A stretch of DNA of 64,000 nucleotides from Clostridium frigidicarnis (GCF_900111985.1 NZ_FOKI01000009.1:62001-126000), one strand, 5' to 3'; counted from the stretch's first letter, positions 1 to 8,069 are shown. Numbers and translations are program-made. The notes: generated by a model from the sequence alone, not told the origin.

Positions 1-51
1 ATTTATAGTTTTTTTATTAAAAGCCTTATTTAATTCTGTTATTTTAAGCAA
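1..51 (-). CDS. ABC transporter ATP-binding protein, N-terminal 17 codons only
   Basis: The window cuts this gene. A TTG start lies behind a GGGAGGAG ribosome binding site located inside the end of the permease gene. The readable residues, MLKITELNKAFNKKTIN, are a typical ABC ATPase opening (a beta strand before the Walker A region). It overlaps the permease by 8 bases, so the two are translationally coupled. From its place it is the ATPase (Z component) of the importer formed with the next two genes. Nothing beyond residue 17 can be checked here. Confidence 0.75.
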   Translation of the reverse strand, partial: MLKITELNKAFNKKTIN

Positions 52-922
52 CTTTCTCTCCTCCCTTGAATAAATTCAAACTTCTAAACTTAAAAGAAAT
101 TGAATTTTTATTTAATGTTAAAGCTAAAACTACAATTACACATGTAATTAACTTTAAATCTGTTGGAGGAAATCCAAGTTTCAGTGCTACTGCTATGCTT
201 AATTTATATAGTATAGACCCTAATATAGCAACTGTCGTAACATTGAACTTAACCTTTTTGAAAATAGATTTTCCAATAATTAAAGATGCAAGTCCTATAA
301 CTATGGTTCCAGTACCCATAGATACATCAGAGAACTTCTGATATTGTGCCATTATACCACCTGATAATGCAACTATAGAATTTGATAACATAAGTCCTAA
401 AATTTTAATTTTACCCACATCAACTCCAAGTGATGTTACCATTTGTGAATTATCTCCAGATCCTTTTAATATAAATCCCATCTTGGTTTTAAAAAATAAA
501 TCCAAAGCCACTTTTGTTATAACACAAAGTGCTCCTAGTATTATTACTGGATTTATAGAAGATTTAAATATAGTATTTTGATTAAATAAAGGTAAGTTAG
601 CTTTTCCCATAATTCTTAAATTTATAGAATATAATCCTATCATAACAAGTATTCCTGATAAGATATTTGTTATCTTTAGCTTAACATTTAGTATACCTGT
701 TATCCCCCCAGCTACAGCACCACCAACCATAGCTAAAAGTAATGATATAAATGGATTAAACCCATTTATTAAAGAAACTGCACTTAAAGCAGCTCCAAGT
801 GCAAATGTTCCATCAACAGATAAATCTGGAAAATCTAACATTTCATAGGTTATATATATCCCTAAAGTCATTATTCCAAATATAAGTCCTTGCTCTAATA
901 TGTTTAAAAGAATGTCTGTCAT
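44..922 (-). CDS. ABC transporter permease, amino-acid XYZ type (COG4120 family)
   Basis: A 292-residue protein with about eight to nine hydrophobic segments spread over its whole length, rich in Gly/Ala turns, as in the TrpY/HisY-like permeases that partner COG2984 binding proteins. The start ATG shares one base with the stop of the binding-protein gene (TAATG) and is preceded by AAAGGAGGTG. It would form the membrane channel of an importer whose binding protein is upstream and whose ATPase is downstream. In Firmicutes this transporter class is associated with tryptophan or histidine uptake, partly from regulon predictions. The substrate cannot be read from the sequence. Confidence 0.85.
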   Translation of the reverse strand: MTDILLNILEQGLIFGIMTLGIYITYEMLDFPDLSVDGTFALGAALSAVSLINGFNPFISLLLAMVGGAVAGGITGILNVKLKITNILSGILVMIGLYSINLRIMGKANLPLFNQNTIFKSSINPVIILGALCVITKVALDLFFKTKMGFILKGSGDNSQMVTSLGVDVGKIKILGLMLSNSIVALSGGIMAQYQKFSDVSMGTGTIVIGLASLIIGKSIFKKVKFNVTTVAILGSILYKLSIAVALKLGFPPTDLKLITCVIVVLALTLNKNSISFKFRSLNLFKGGEKVA

Positions 923-1929
923 TAATTGACACCTCCTTTAATCATAATAGCCTTGTCCTTTAAATCTTCTGGTATTTGTATATTCATTTTTTTTGCAACA
1001 TCTTCATTTATAGTTAATTTAGTTTCTTTTAGACGCTCTATAGGCATATCCTGTGGCTTTTCACCATTGATTATTTCCACGGCCATTAATGCTGTTTGAA
1101 ACCCTAATTCATAGTAATCAATTCCATCTGTTGCCAAAGCTCCAGATTCTACATGAGCCTTTTCTCCACCTATTATTGGTATATTTTTTTCCAAACACAT
1201 ACTACTTATAAGAGGCATTGATGAAGCTATAATATTATCAGTTAATGTATATACAACATCTACTTTTGAAATTATAGAGCTTAATGCCTGTGAAACATCA
1301 TTTGAACTACTTATTCCACGTTCTACAATTTCAAGATTATGTTTTGAAGCCTCATTTTTAGCATTTTCTAATTGTACCTCTGAATTAGCTTCACTTGTAT
1401 TGTACAATATTCCTACTTTTTTACTATTTGGGATTAACTTTTTCATAAGATCGAATTGCTTATCAATAGGAAGCATATCACTAGTTCCGGTTACATTTGT
1501 TTCTGGTTTTTCCATTGAATTTACAAGACCTGCCTTTGCATGATCTGTAACTGCTGTTGCCAAGATAGGAATATCCTTTGTTGCATTAAAGCTAGCTTGT
1601 GCCGCTGGCGTTGCTATTGCTAATATTAAATCTTTTTTGCTTGAAGCAAAGTCATTAGCTATAGTTTGTGCTGTAGGTATATCTCCTGCTGCATTTTTAA
1701 AATCCAAATGTATATTTTCACCATCTTTGAAGCCCTTAGACTCCAGTCCTTCTTTAAATCCTTTAAATGCTGAATCTAAAGCCGGATGCTCAACTAATTG
1801 AACTACTCCTATGTTTAAGTTGTTTTTAGAAGAATCAGCTGTATTTTTTGAATCACCACAGCCTACTAGAATAGAGGTACTTAAAACCACCGTACCTAAA
1901 ATTAGAGATAAGAATTTCTTTGCTACCAT
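922..1929 (-). CDS. ABC transporter substrate-binding lipoprotein (COG2984, TrpX/HisX-like)
   Basis: About 335 residues. The N-terminus is a lipoprotein signal with lipobox LVGC followed by a Ser/Asn-rich linker. The body is a two-lobe periplasmic-binding fold beginning NIGVVQLVEHPALD, typical of the ABC_sub_bind (PF04392) family. A start five codons further upstream is possible, but the GGAGG site lies inside those codons, so the ATG at 1929 is the better start. It is the first gene of the importer operon. Its leader carries a strong promoter and an array of UAG triplets, and the HutP-family gene lies directly upstream. Histidine or a related amino acid is therefore the leading guess for the ligand; tryptophan is the alternative. 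Confidence 0.88.
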   Translation of the reverse strand: MVAKKFLSLILGTVVLSTSILVGCGDSKNTADSSKNNLNIGVVQLVEHPALDSAFKGFKEGLESKGFKDGENIHLDFKNAAGDIPTAQTIANDFASSKKDLILAIATPAAQASFNATKDIPILATAVTDHAKAGLVNSMEKPETNVTGTSDMLPIDKQFDLMKKLIPNSKKVGILYNTSEANSEVQLENAKNEASKHNLEIVERGISSSNDVSQALSSIISKVDVVYTLTDNIIASSMPLISSMCLEKNIPIIGGEKAHVESGALATDGIDYYELGFQTALMAVEIINGEKPQDMPIERLKETKLTINEDVAKKMNIQIPEDLKDKAIMIKGGVN

Positions 1930-2044
1930 ACTACCATCCTCCATGTATTTAATTATAATATTTAAAATAGCTATAAAAACTACTATTTTACTAAACTTCT
2001 CTACAAATACTACTGTACTACCAATCTACAATTCTACTATGCTA
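1923..2044 (-). promoter_or_regulatory. NAG-triplet array in the importer mRNA leader and over its start site
   Basis: Read on the minus strand, eleven TAG triplets occur between 2044 and 1971, at left coordinates 2042, 2037, 2034, 2026, 2018, 2010, 2001, 1991, 1983, 1980 and 1971. Four consecutive ones (2034, 2026, 2018, 2010) sit at exact 8-nt steps. A second set, GAG-TAG-TAG at 1939, 1931 and 1923, has the same 5-nt linkers and covers the Shine-Dalgarno GGAGG, the ATG and codons 2-3. A small hairpin (AAGGAA/TTCCTT, 2050-2066) lies at the 5' end of the leader. HutP binds NAG triplets spaced 4 nt apart and TRAP binds (G/U)AG triplets spaced 2-3 nt apart, so this looks like the target of such a protein. 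Binding is inferred. Confidence 0.7.
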
Positions 2045-2080
2045 CACATTAAGGAACCGAATTCCTTTTAGTTTTTTATT

Positions 2081-2109
2081 ATCATATACTATTTAAAAAG
2101 CAATGTCAA
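2081..2109 (-). promoter_or_regulatory. Sigma-A promoter of the XYZ importer operon
   Basis: TTGACA (2104-2109), a 17-bp spacer and TATGAT (2081-2086) on the minus strand form a near-consensus housekeeping promoter. Transcription would begin near 2074, giving a leader of about 145 nt that contains the hairpin and the whole NAG array. The promoter follows the stop of the HutP-family gene by about 30 bp, so the importer can be expressed independently of that gene. Confidence 0.75.
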
Positions 2110-2136
2110 TAATTAATATTAAATAATTAAATATAT

Positions 2137-2556
2137 TTAATAAATATCAGGTATGGACCTATGTGCTAAACCTACTATAACTTCATTTAAATGTAGTAAA
2201 CCTGCACTTAAAAATATACAAACACTTATATGTTCTCCAGCACGAGCTATACCTATTTTCCCTCCAACATTTAATCCATATGCCTTTTGAGAAATTTGCA
2301 TTAATGCTTCCTTAGTGGCTCCTGCAACTGCTCCCTCATGTATATGACATTCTTTTATTACTCCACTTCTTTTTGAAGCTACCAAAGCTCTCTCTATAAT
2401 TTTTACTGTTGATTTTGAAAAGTCTCCTCCTATGTCTACAGCTGTAGCTAAAACACCTTTATCCTTAAAATTTTCTATAAGTTTTTCTTCGTCTGCTCTT
2501 GATGATATAGCCATCTCCATAGAAGCTTTTGCTATTTCTATACTTTTATGTTCCAC
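2137..2556 (-). CDS. hutP: HutP-family RNA-binding regulator
   Basis: About 139 residues from a GTG placed 9 nt behind AAGGAG; a TTG three codons earlier overlaps that site and is less likely. Recognisable family signatures are AVDIGGDF (about residues 39-46), HEGAVAGATKEAL (73-85), LNVGGKIGIARAGEH (about 95-109) and HLNEV near the end. HutP of Bacillus is an L-histidine- and Mg2+-dependent hexamer that binds NAG repeats in mRNA to prevent termination. The two Bacillus metal-coordinating histidines in the ATxEAL region are glycines in my alignment, so ligand binding may differ. No hut genes are visible. The only neighbour with a NAG-rich leader is the importer immediately downstream, which suggests a local RNA target. 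Confidence 0.85.
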   Translation of the reverse strand: MEHKSIEIAKASMEMAISSRADEEKLIENFKDKGVLATAVDIGGDFSKSTVKIIERALVASKRSGVIKECHIHEGAVAGATKEALMQISQKAYGLNVGGKIGIARAGEHISVCIFLSAGLLHLNEVIVGLAHRSIPDIY

Positions 2557-2684
2557 AAGAATCAACTCCTTAAGACTTAATTTACTATTTAGTATATCAT
2601 AATTTCAATTTTCTATCTAATTTTTACTTTTAATATTTATTATTTTTAAGCAAAGAAAACATTTAAATAATGTAATTTAGTATA

Positions 2685-2930
2685 TTAAAAATATTGTTCT
2701 AATTCTTCAACTGAAGTTAAATCAAATATATCAGTTGCAATTGCATCTACTGTATCTTCAGGAAGAGTTTTTATTTTTTCTTTATATTCATTAGGGATTT
2801 TTTTTAATTTTTTCATTAATAACTTAATTAAAAGCTCTGCTTTTCCTTCTTCTCTACCCTTTTCTAATCCCTCTTGTATTAAACTTTTACCAAGTTCAGT
2901 CACCCTTAATTCCTCCTTTATTTTTTCCAA
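2685..2930 (-). pseudogene. C-terminal remnant of an Rpn-family nuclease/transposase-like protein
   Basis: An 81-codon reading frame that starts at a weak TTG. The region LIQEGLEKGREEGKAELL, followed by a Lys-rich helix and a short acidic tail, is typical of the C-terminal end of the Rpn (PD-(D/E)XK nuclease family transposase) proteins, which are normally about 250-320 residues. No PD-(D/E)XK catalytic core is found upstream in any frame up to the next gene. I therefore call it a truncated remnant; a free-standing small protein is possible but less likely. Confidence 0.6.
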
Positions 2931-3034
2931 ATCTTCTTAAGTTTAAATACATTCATTTTAATCTATGGGTCTGGTACTATCTTATTATCGCAATTTATTT
3001 ATACTAAATAACATTCTGCTACATAGTATGTTCA

Positions 3035-3735
3035 TCATTCACAGTTCAAACTTTCAATAAAACTTTCAATAAACCTTTCAGATTCTTTTGATATTCTTTC
3101 ATACTCAATATCATGGATATAATGGGCACAGTCTAAATAGATTATTTCTCCATTTTCAATGTTCTTTATAGTATTTTCTTGAAAACTTATCCATTCATAT
3201 TCATTCCAACCAGTTCCTTGACCATTAGATGAAAACATTAATATTGGAATATTTGGCAGTTCATTTTCTGCGACTTTACTGGCATTTATTTTTATTTTTT
3301 CAACCCCATTTATCATTGTTTTCGTAGCAGTTCTTCTATAAAAAATCACTCTATATAATTCCTTTTCTTCTTCTGTTAATGTACCATATTTTATGGCATC
3401 ACTTTCTGCTAAACCTGAAATCAATCTTGTAATTCCAACATTAGATGCAAAAGCAACTAACTTTATCATTGGCATATTAATATTGTATTCTCGATAAGCC
3501 CCAGGAACAGCCATATCTAGTCCTACGATTGCTTTTACTTCGTCAGGATATTTTTGTGCCCAATATAATGCTTCAATCCCAGACATTGAATGTGGAAATA
3601 AAATAAATGGTCCACTGATTTCACAGCCTTTGTAAGTGCCTCTCTTGTTTCAGCTAGGACAGTATCAATATCTCTATAAATATCTACAACATCACTAAAA
3701 CCATCCCCTGCCTTTTCTATTACTACAATTTAAAG
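3035..3735 (-). pseudogene. Alpha/beta hydrolase, frameshifted and lacking its N-terminus
   Basis: The downstream 183-codon frame contains the nucleophile-elbow neighbourhood (SMSGIEALYWAQKYPDEV) and the late catalytic His region (DCAHYIHD). Upstream, the piece VVIEKAGDGFSD, then an acidic helix and EALTKA, is in another frame. It rejoins as GEISGPF, then ILFPHSMSG, if one base is restored near 3621-3627. The frame also opens abruptly after a poly-A/T stretch at about 3735, so the first roughly 60 residues of a normal protein are missing. Single-base deletion plus 5' truncation make this a pseudogene of a small-molecule esterase or hydrolase. Confidence 0.8.
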
Positions 3736-3756
3736 AAAAGAAAATTATAAAATTTA

Positions 3757-4263
3757 TTATAAATCAAATGAGAATTCAATTATAGAATTTTCATTAATAT
3801 CAATATTTTCTACATATATTTTATCAATTACTGTTTCAAAACTTTCGCTATAATAACTTAATTCATCAACTGCTTTATCAAACTCAATCTGTTCATTCAA
3901 CCTACCAACAGTTAAATGAGGACAATATGTTGCTTTCCTATATAAAAAGCCATCTAATATTCCACTGTATAATTTATCATGCAGTTCAATTATATGGTCA
4001 TTTCCCTTCTTTATATTAAGAAACAAATACCCATCTCTAAAATCACCTGTAAAATCCTTCAATTGAATACTAAACTTTTTTATGCCTTTCAACACCTCAT
4101 TAAAATGCCATTTTAACTCATCAGTTGATATATCACTATCAAATGGGAAAACAATAGTGATATGTGGTGCAATACAATTTGCAAGTGGATCATACTTTTC
4201 TCTTATACTTTTAATAGTATTAATATTGTAGAAACTTGGAAATAAAATTATTGACCTTTTCAA
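3757..4263 (-). CDS. 2'-5' RNA ligase-like 2H phosphoesterase
   Basis: A 168-residue protein starting at TTG behind AGGAGTGA. Two HxT motifs of the 2H phosphoesterase superfamily are present: PHITIVFPF near residue 34 and PHLTVGRL near residue 120. These would supply the two catalytic His/Thr pairs acting on 2',3'-cyclic or 2'-5' phosphodiester bonds. Length is usual for the LigT-like 2'-5' RNA ligase family (PF13563). The physiological substrate in Firmicutes is not established. It follows the decayed hydrolase by 20 bp and stands alone. Confidence 0.82.
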   Translation of the reverse strand: MKRSIILFPSFYNINTIKSIREKYDPLANCIAPHITIVFPFDSDISTDELKWHFNEVLKGIKKFSIQLKDFTGDFRDGYLFLNIKKGNDHIIELHDKLYSGILDGFLYRKATYCPHLTVGRLNEQIEFDKAVDELSYYSESFETVIDKIYVENIDINENSIIEFSFDL

Positions 4264-4609
4264 AAAATCACTCCTAACAAAATCTCAACACCTTTAAATA
4301 GCTTGTGAAAATATACATTTTCCTAAGAATGTCTCATCCTTCACTTTCACCTCTCACCTTTCAAGTTTTAACTACTAACATTGCTTAATCCTGTAACAAT
4401 TACTACCAGCCCAGGTATATTCAATTTAATCCCTCTTCCCTTATATAAATATATGTGATGCATTATAGCTTAACTTATGTGTATTTTAACAATATAATTA
4501 TAAAATGCAAATTAAATCCTATCATTATTTTTCTCCCAAATTCAAATTTTCCTTTATATTTTAAAAGTCTATCTAAAAATTCTTTTGATTTGAAAACTTT
4601 TTTTTGTTA

Positions 4610-4637
4610 TTGTAAATTGTGTTATAATAGGTATAAT
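4610..4637 (+). promoter_or_regulatory. Probable promoter of the 115-residue gene at 4707
   Basis: TTGTAA (4610-4615), a 16-bp spacer and TATAAT (4632-4637) lie about 70 bp before the ATG, which itself follows a GGTGGAG site. The stretch before it, 4264-4600, is AT-rich and shows no reading frame or structure I can support. Confidence 0.5.
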
Positions 4638-4706
4638 ATACAACTATGATATTACAAATATTTAATAAGTAGTACGTATATTATTAATAAAATAAGGTGG
4701 AGTGTT

Positions 4707-5054
4707 ATGGATCTTGAAGAGCTTATCAAAGGAACTGCAAAATCCCTTGGAAAACTTATTTTTAATAAAAAAGAAGAAAGTAGTGAAAGAGTTAATATTG
4801 ATCAAATGACTTCAGCTGATATATTCAAAATAATCTATAATAAAGCATTTCATGAGGGCAATTATAATAAGGCAGAGAATTTAATTTTTGATGAATTAGA
4901 AAAGAATAATTCACCTGAGGTATATGAAGTTGCAATTGAATTTTATAATTCGTTACTAAAAAAAACTGATGAAGAATTGAATAAAAGCAATTTTTCAAGA
5001 AAAGAAATTTATCAGGGGTTACATGATATACAAGAGTTTAAGACTGATTTATAG
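4707..5054 (+). CDS. DUF6483-like protein, short paralogue
   Basis: 115 residues, soluble, Lys/Glu-rich. The C-terminal half (AENLIFDELEKNNSPEVYE, then a helix and a DDEEL/SRKEI-like end) matches the C-terminus of the 208-residue protein at 59600 (VDELIFEILDEDSS..., then KSKNITKDEIEDA), so the two are paralogues. I believe this family is catalogued as DUF6483; the assignment is from memory. The predicted all-helical, repeat-like C-terminus suggests a protein-protein interaction role, but no function is known. Confidence 0.6.
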   Translation: MDLEELIKGTAKSLGKLIFNKKEESSERVNIDQMTSADIFKIIYNKAFHEGNYNKAENLIFDELEKNNSPEVYEVAIEFYNSLLKKTDEELNKSNFSRKEIYQGLHDIQEFKTDL

Positions 5055-5124
5055 AGTAACTAAATAATGATTTACAAAGTCTTTTATCTTCAACTTTTTC
5101 TATGAAGTACAGAGCCAAATTTAA

Positions 5125-6006
5125 TTAGTAAATTGCCATGGCATCCTTTGGTAAGTCTTTGATATATTTTATAAACTCAAAGCTTCTTTTAGCTTCATCA
5201 TAATTATATTCATATCCAAGTATTTTACCTACTTTTGGTGCAGACTCTTGGAACAACTCACATGTTGTAATCAATGCATTCCAAGAGGAATCATAATCAC
5301 CCATATTAAAAGTCTTCATGAATCTTGTCCATACATTTGAATCTAAATATTCTTTTAAATATTTATTTGCTTTTCCCATACTTACTTTAAATTCTGTTTG
5401 AGTACCTACGTACCAAGATAACATACTTAATAATTCTTGTCTTACATAACTATTCATCACTTCTATTGTAAAAAGAATTTCTTCCCTCCAAAGTCCTTTT
5501 GCACAATATGGTGCTACCCACCAAAAATTATTACAGCGACTAAAATATTGTCCATATGTAGGTTTTTCGACCCAATAATCTTGGTCAGATGGTGGTGAAA
5601 TTTGTGATAAGCAATTATCTTTATCAAGTAATGGAAAAGTCAATTTATCATTTCCGTATTCCTTCATTAGCTCCTCCATAGTCTGAATATGCAAATCAAT
5701 TCTATTTCCATCTGTAAACTGCATTAAATATGTATAACCATTTTTAAAATCAACATGTCTTCCTTGTATCTTATCAAGCTTATCAGGTTCCTGAAAAATA
5801 ATTGGTTCACCAAAAACACTTATCCAACCTTCATCATTTATAAAAGATTCTGTTTCAGTAACCACATAAACAATGTCATAGTCCTGAAAAATATCCTTTT
5901 TTACATTAGGATTTGTCCTAGAACCATTCATATAGACTGCTCTAATTCGATTATCTCTATTTGCAACACCTAATATTAAATCAAACATTTCCTTTTCTGT
6001 TCTCAT
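5125..6006 (-). CDS. Aminoglycoside 6-adenylyltransferase (ANT(6)/AadE-like)
   Basis: 293 residues, the usual length for ANT(6) enzymes, which transfer AMP from ATP to the 6-hydroxyl of streptomycin. The nucleotidyltransferase signature is GSRTNP, then DIFQDYDIVYVV (residues about 28-48), with a further acidic residue in NRIDLHIQTMEEL near residue 103. The middle segment FSRCNNFWWVAPYCAKGLWREE and the ELLSMLSWYVGTQTEF region match the family C-terminal domain. It stands beside a GNAT gene on the same strand, with no mobile-element flanks and normal base composition, so it looks like a resident chromosomal homologue. Resistance activity is inferred, not shown. Confidence 0.85.
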   Translation of the reverse strand: MRTEKEMFDLILGVANRDNRIRAVYMNGSRTNPNVKKDIFQDYDIVYVVTETESFINDEGWISVFGEPIIFQEPDKLDKIQGRHVDFKNGYTYLMQFTDGNRIDLHIQTMEELMKEYGNDKLTFPLLDKDNCLSQISPPSDQDYWVEKPTYGQYFSRCNNFWWVAPYCAKGLWREEILFTIEVMNSYVRQELLSMLSWYVGTQTEFKVSMGKANKYLKEYLDSNVWTRFMKTFNMGDYDSSWNALITTCELFQESAPKVGKILGYEYNYDEAKRSFEFIKYIKDLPKDAMAIY

Positions 6007-6077
6007 GATAATACTCCCTTTTGTAACTTTCCTATATTAATAATCTTACCACTCAGGGACACCTATAATTCTTATAT

Positions 6078-6647
6078 TTATATTAGTATTTCTTCTTCGT
6101 GTAATTCGATAAATTCTCGTTTTAAAATTCTCATCATAACAAAATCAGAATATTGATAATTGCAATAATAGCCTTCTTCCTGTATTCCTTCTTTCTTAAA
6201 TCCAACTTTTTCATAAAAATCCAATGCCCTATGATTAAAACCAACAACCCCAATAGCAATTCTATTAAAGTTCAAATGTCCAAAAGTATAATTCATCAAA
6301 AGATTGATGGCTTCTGTTCCATAGCCCTTATGTTGGCATGTAGGATCAGGAATAGTAATGGTTAAATCAGTAGTTCCCCATGCTGGAAACATTCTTAAAA
6401 GTCCTGTTTCCCCAATTATCTTATCATCTGATTTTCTTACAATTGCAAACCAAATACGATCTTCCTCTTTTCTATCAATCATCTTTTCTACATCCAAATA
6501 ATTAATAGGAGCAATATCTCCCCTTTTTAATCTGGTTTCAAAATCATTGTACCAATAAAGAAGAAATGGAATGTCCTCTTTAATAAAAGGTCTAAGATAT
6601 ATATTTTTTGATTCTAAAAATTTAACACTTTCCTTTAATTCTTTCAT
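6078..6647 (-). CDS. GNAT-family N-acetyltransferase
   Basis: 189 residues behind AGGAGG. Features: an N-terminal YLRPFIKEDIPFLLYWYND segment, strand IIGETGLLRM, the acetyl-CoA loop region QHKGYGTEAINLLMNYTF (about residues 107-124) and the NFNRIAIGVVGFNHRALDFYEKVGF segment (about 128-152). This is the RimJ/RimL-like subgroup, which acetylates N-termini or small molecules. It lies upstream of the ANT(6)-like gene on the same strand and may share a transcript. The substrate is unknown. Confidence 0.85.
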   Translation of the reverse strand: MKELKESVKFLESKNIYLRPFIKEDIPFLLYWYNDFETRLKRGDIAPINYLDVEKMIDRKEEDRIWFAIVRKSDDKIIGETGLLRMFPAWGTTDLTITIPDPTCQHKGYGTEAINLLMNYTFGHLNFNRIAIGVVGFNHRALDFYEKVGFKKEGIQEEGYYCNYQYSDFVMMRILKREFIELHEEEILI

Positions 6648-6767
6648 ATTATTTCCTCCTAATCAAATTATAAATAAACTTAGTTTCACAAAATATGTTT
6701 AATGGAAGCCATTTTAAGCTTCCATCAATTAGTATTATGTATATGTAAATTTTAAGTATTCTTAATT

Positions 6768-6908
6768 CTAATTAAAATTGCATACTTCATTTGTATTACT
6801 ACTCTTAAGTATATTCTTTGAATTTTTATTTATATTTTTAGGTTTATGTATTAAATATATTACCTTTCCAACTTCCACCAAGTAAATATTACCTTTTATT
6901 TTCTCCAT
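6768..6908 (-). CDS. Possible 46-residue protein, unknown
   Basis: ATG at 6908 follows the weak purine stretch GGGGATTAG. The product is basic and Asn/Lys-rich with a short hydrophobic start (NIYLVEVGKVIYLIHK). No family is recognised and no promoter is evident; the preceding terminator at 6942-6978 would isolate it. It may be chance. It is the only thing I see in the 6648-6940 gap. Confidence 0.25.
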   Translation of the reverse strand: MEKIKGNIYLVEVGKVIYLIHKPKNINKNSKNILKSSNTNEVCNFN

Positions 6909-6941
6909 ATTTCTAATCCCCTCTTTATTTAAACTTGTATT

Positions 6942-6978
6942 AAAAACAATACCTAGAACGACTCTAGGTATTGTTTTT
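6942..6978. terminator. Bidirectional intrinsic terminator
   Basis: A perfect stem AACAATACCTAGA/TCTAGGTATTGTT with a 5-nt loop, flanked by A5 on one side and T5 on the other. It lies just downstream of the minus-strand cell-wall-binding pseudogene. Confidence 0.85.
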
Positions 6979-6990
6979 CTTTTTATTATA

Positions 6991-7497
6991 TTAATCAGTT
7001 ATTAAAGAGCCCTCTTCAAGTTTCCATTTTCCATCTTCTTTTATTAAAATTACAGGAACAATTATTTGTTCTCCTGATGGGTATGTTCCAGCTATTGTAG
7101 CTCTTATAACATTATTATCATATTCTTTTTCCACTACTGAACTAAACTCTCTAACAAAAAAATCACCTTGTAGTATCCTTACATAAACTTTATTATTTTC
7201 AATTTTAAAATGTGGTCGTATCTTTGTGTCAACATATTGTCATCCTGTTACATTGTTCCATCATCTTTTAAATAGTACCACTTACCACTTATAAAGTCCC
7301 ATCCAATTGTGTTGCTTCCATCTGCCTTTTGGTAATACCAATTTCTGTCTTTCTCACCCCAACCTTGTACACTTTCTGCCGATACTACAGCATTTACTCC
7401 ATTACAATTTTTAGCTAAATCTATTGTCTTTGAACTTATTACCCCACTTGTAACAACAGTTGTAACTATTAAAACCATTATTAATTTTTTTTCTCAT
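6991..7497 (-). pseudogene. Secreted cell-wall-binding-repeat protein, broken by three lesions
   Basis: With frames restored, the product has a signal peptide (MRKKLIMVLIVTTVVTS), one or two choline-binding-type repeats (GWGEKDRNWYYQKADGS and GWDFISGKWYYLKDDG) and a C-terminal NTF2-like or DUF-type domain ending in IIVPVILIKEDGKWKLEE. Lesions: an A8 tract at 7485-7492, directly after the ATG AG, is one base too long; one base is missing after GGAACAATG (near 7247); and TGG of the next repeat is TGA (near 7240). The ribosome binding site GGGAG and start at 7497 are intact. Such repeats anchor proteins to teichoic-acid choline or the cell wall. Confidence 0.75.
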
Positions 7498-7604
7498 ATT
7501 CTTCTCCCTCTTTTTGACGAAATAGATATTTTGGTTTGTATTACTTATATTACCATAAAATCTATAATACAGACAAGCCTCTTAAACTACAAAAAGATTT
7601 CTTC

Positions 7605-8069
7605 TTATAGAATTTCCTGCATAAACCTCTTGTTCTTCTCTTTTCCCTGTATTTTTCTTATGTCTTCACCCTCGTTTTCTATAAAACTACACATTTTAAC
7701 TAATCTACTAAAGGTTCTTTCATCATATCTTTCCTTAAGCTCACTAAGATTAATATTTGTTATTATAATTACTGGAAGTTTACTAGCATTTCTTTTTTCT
7801 ATAATTTGATATGTTATAGCTCTTGTCCATCTATTGTCTTCCTCTGTCTCTAAATCATCTAAAATTAGTAAATCTGCATTTTCTAAAGTGTTAAGTACTG
7901 TAAAAATCCCTTCTTCCCCAAAATTTCTTCTACTTTGACTTATTCTCTCTGTAAGGTATATTGATCCAACACATATAACTGACACAAACCTTTTTAGTAA
8001 ATAATTAGCTATACAAGCTGAAAAATAACTTTTCCATTACCTGGTCTACCATAAATAAGAATTCCACCT
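7605..8069 (-). pseudogene. DnaC/IstB-like AAA+ ATPase remnant
   Basis: The main 126-codon frame holds Walker B (ADLLILDDLETEE), sensor I (PVIIITNINLSELKERYDERTFSRL) and the arginine-finger region, as in phage DnaC-type helicase loaders. Upstream in another frame is Walker A, GGILIYGRPGNGK. One missing base near 8030, between GGA AAA and GT TAT, separates them. The N-terminal DNA-binding part is absent beyond 8069. Together with the nearby XRE gene it may be a trace of an old prophage, but no other phage genes are present. Confidence 0.75.

Noticed and set aside
66-341. Plus-strand reading frame opposite the permease
   Set aside because: It is a shadow on the antisense strand of a clearly coding minus-strand gene and has no ribosome site.
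1965-1995. Inverted repeat TAAAATAG/CTATTTTA in the importer leader as an intrinsic terminator
   Set aside because: The stem is all but one or two pairs A-U/U-A and is not followed by a U-tract, so I do not propose transcription termination there.
1923-2044. TRAP (MtrB) as the binder of the UAG array
   Set aside because: Not excluded, but TRAP sites have 2-3-nt spacers while here they are mostly 5, and a HutP-family gene is adjacent whereas no mtrB is seen in the window.
4455-4649. 64-residue plus-strand frame
   Set aside because: Random Ile/Asn/Phe-rich composition, no ribosome site, and overlapping the promoter of the next gene.
5125-6647. Mobile resistance cassette (ANT(6)-like plus acetyltransferase)
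   Set aside because: No transposase, integrase, att site or composition shift around the two genes.
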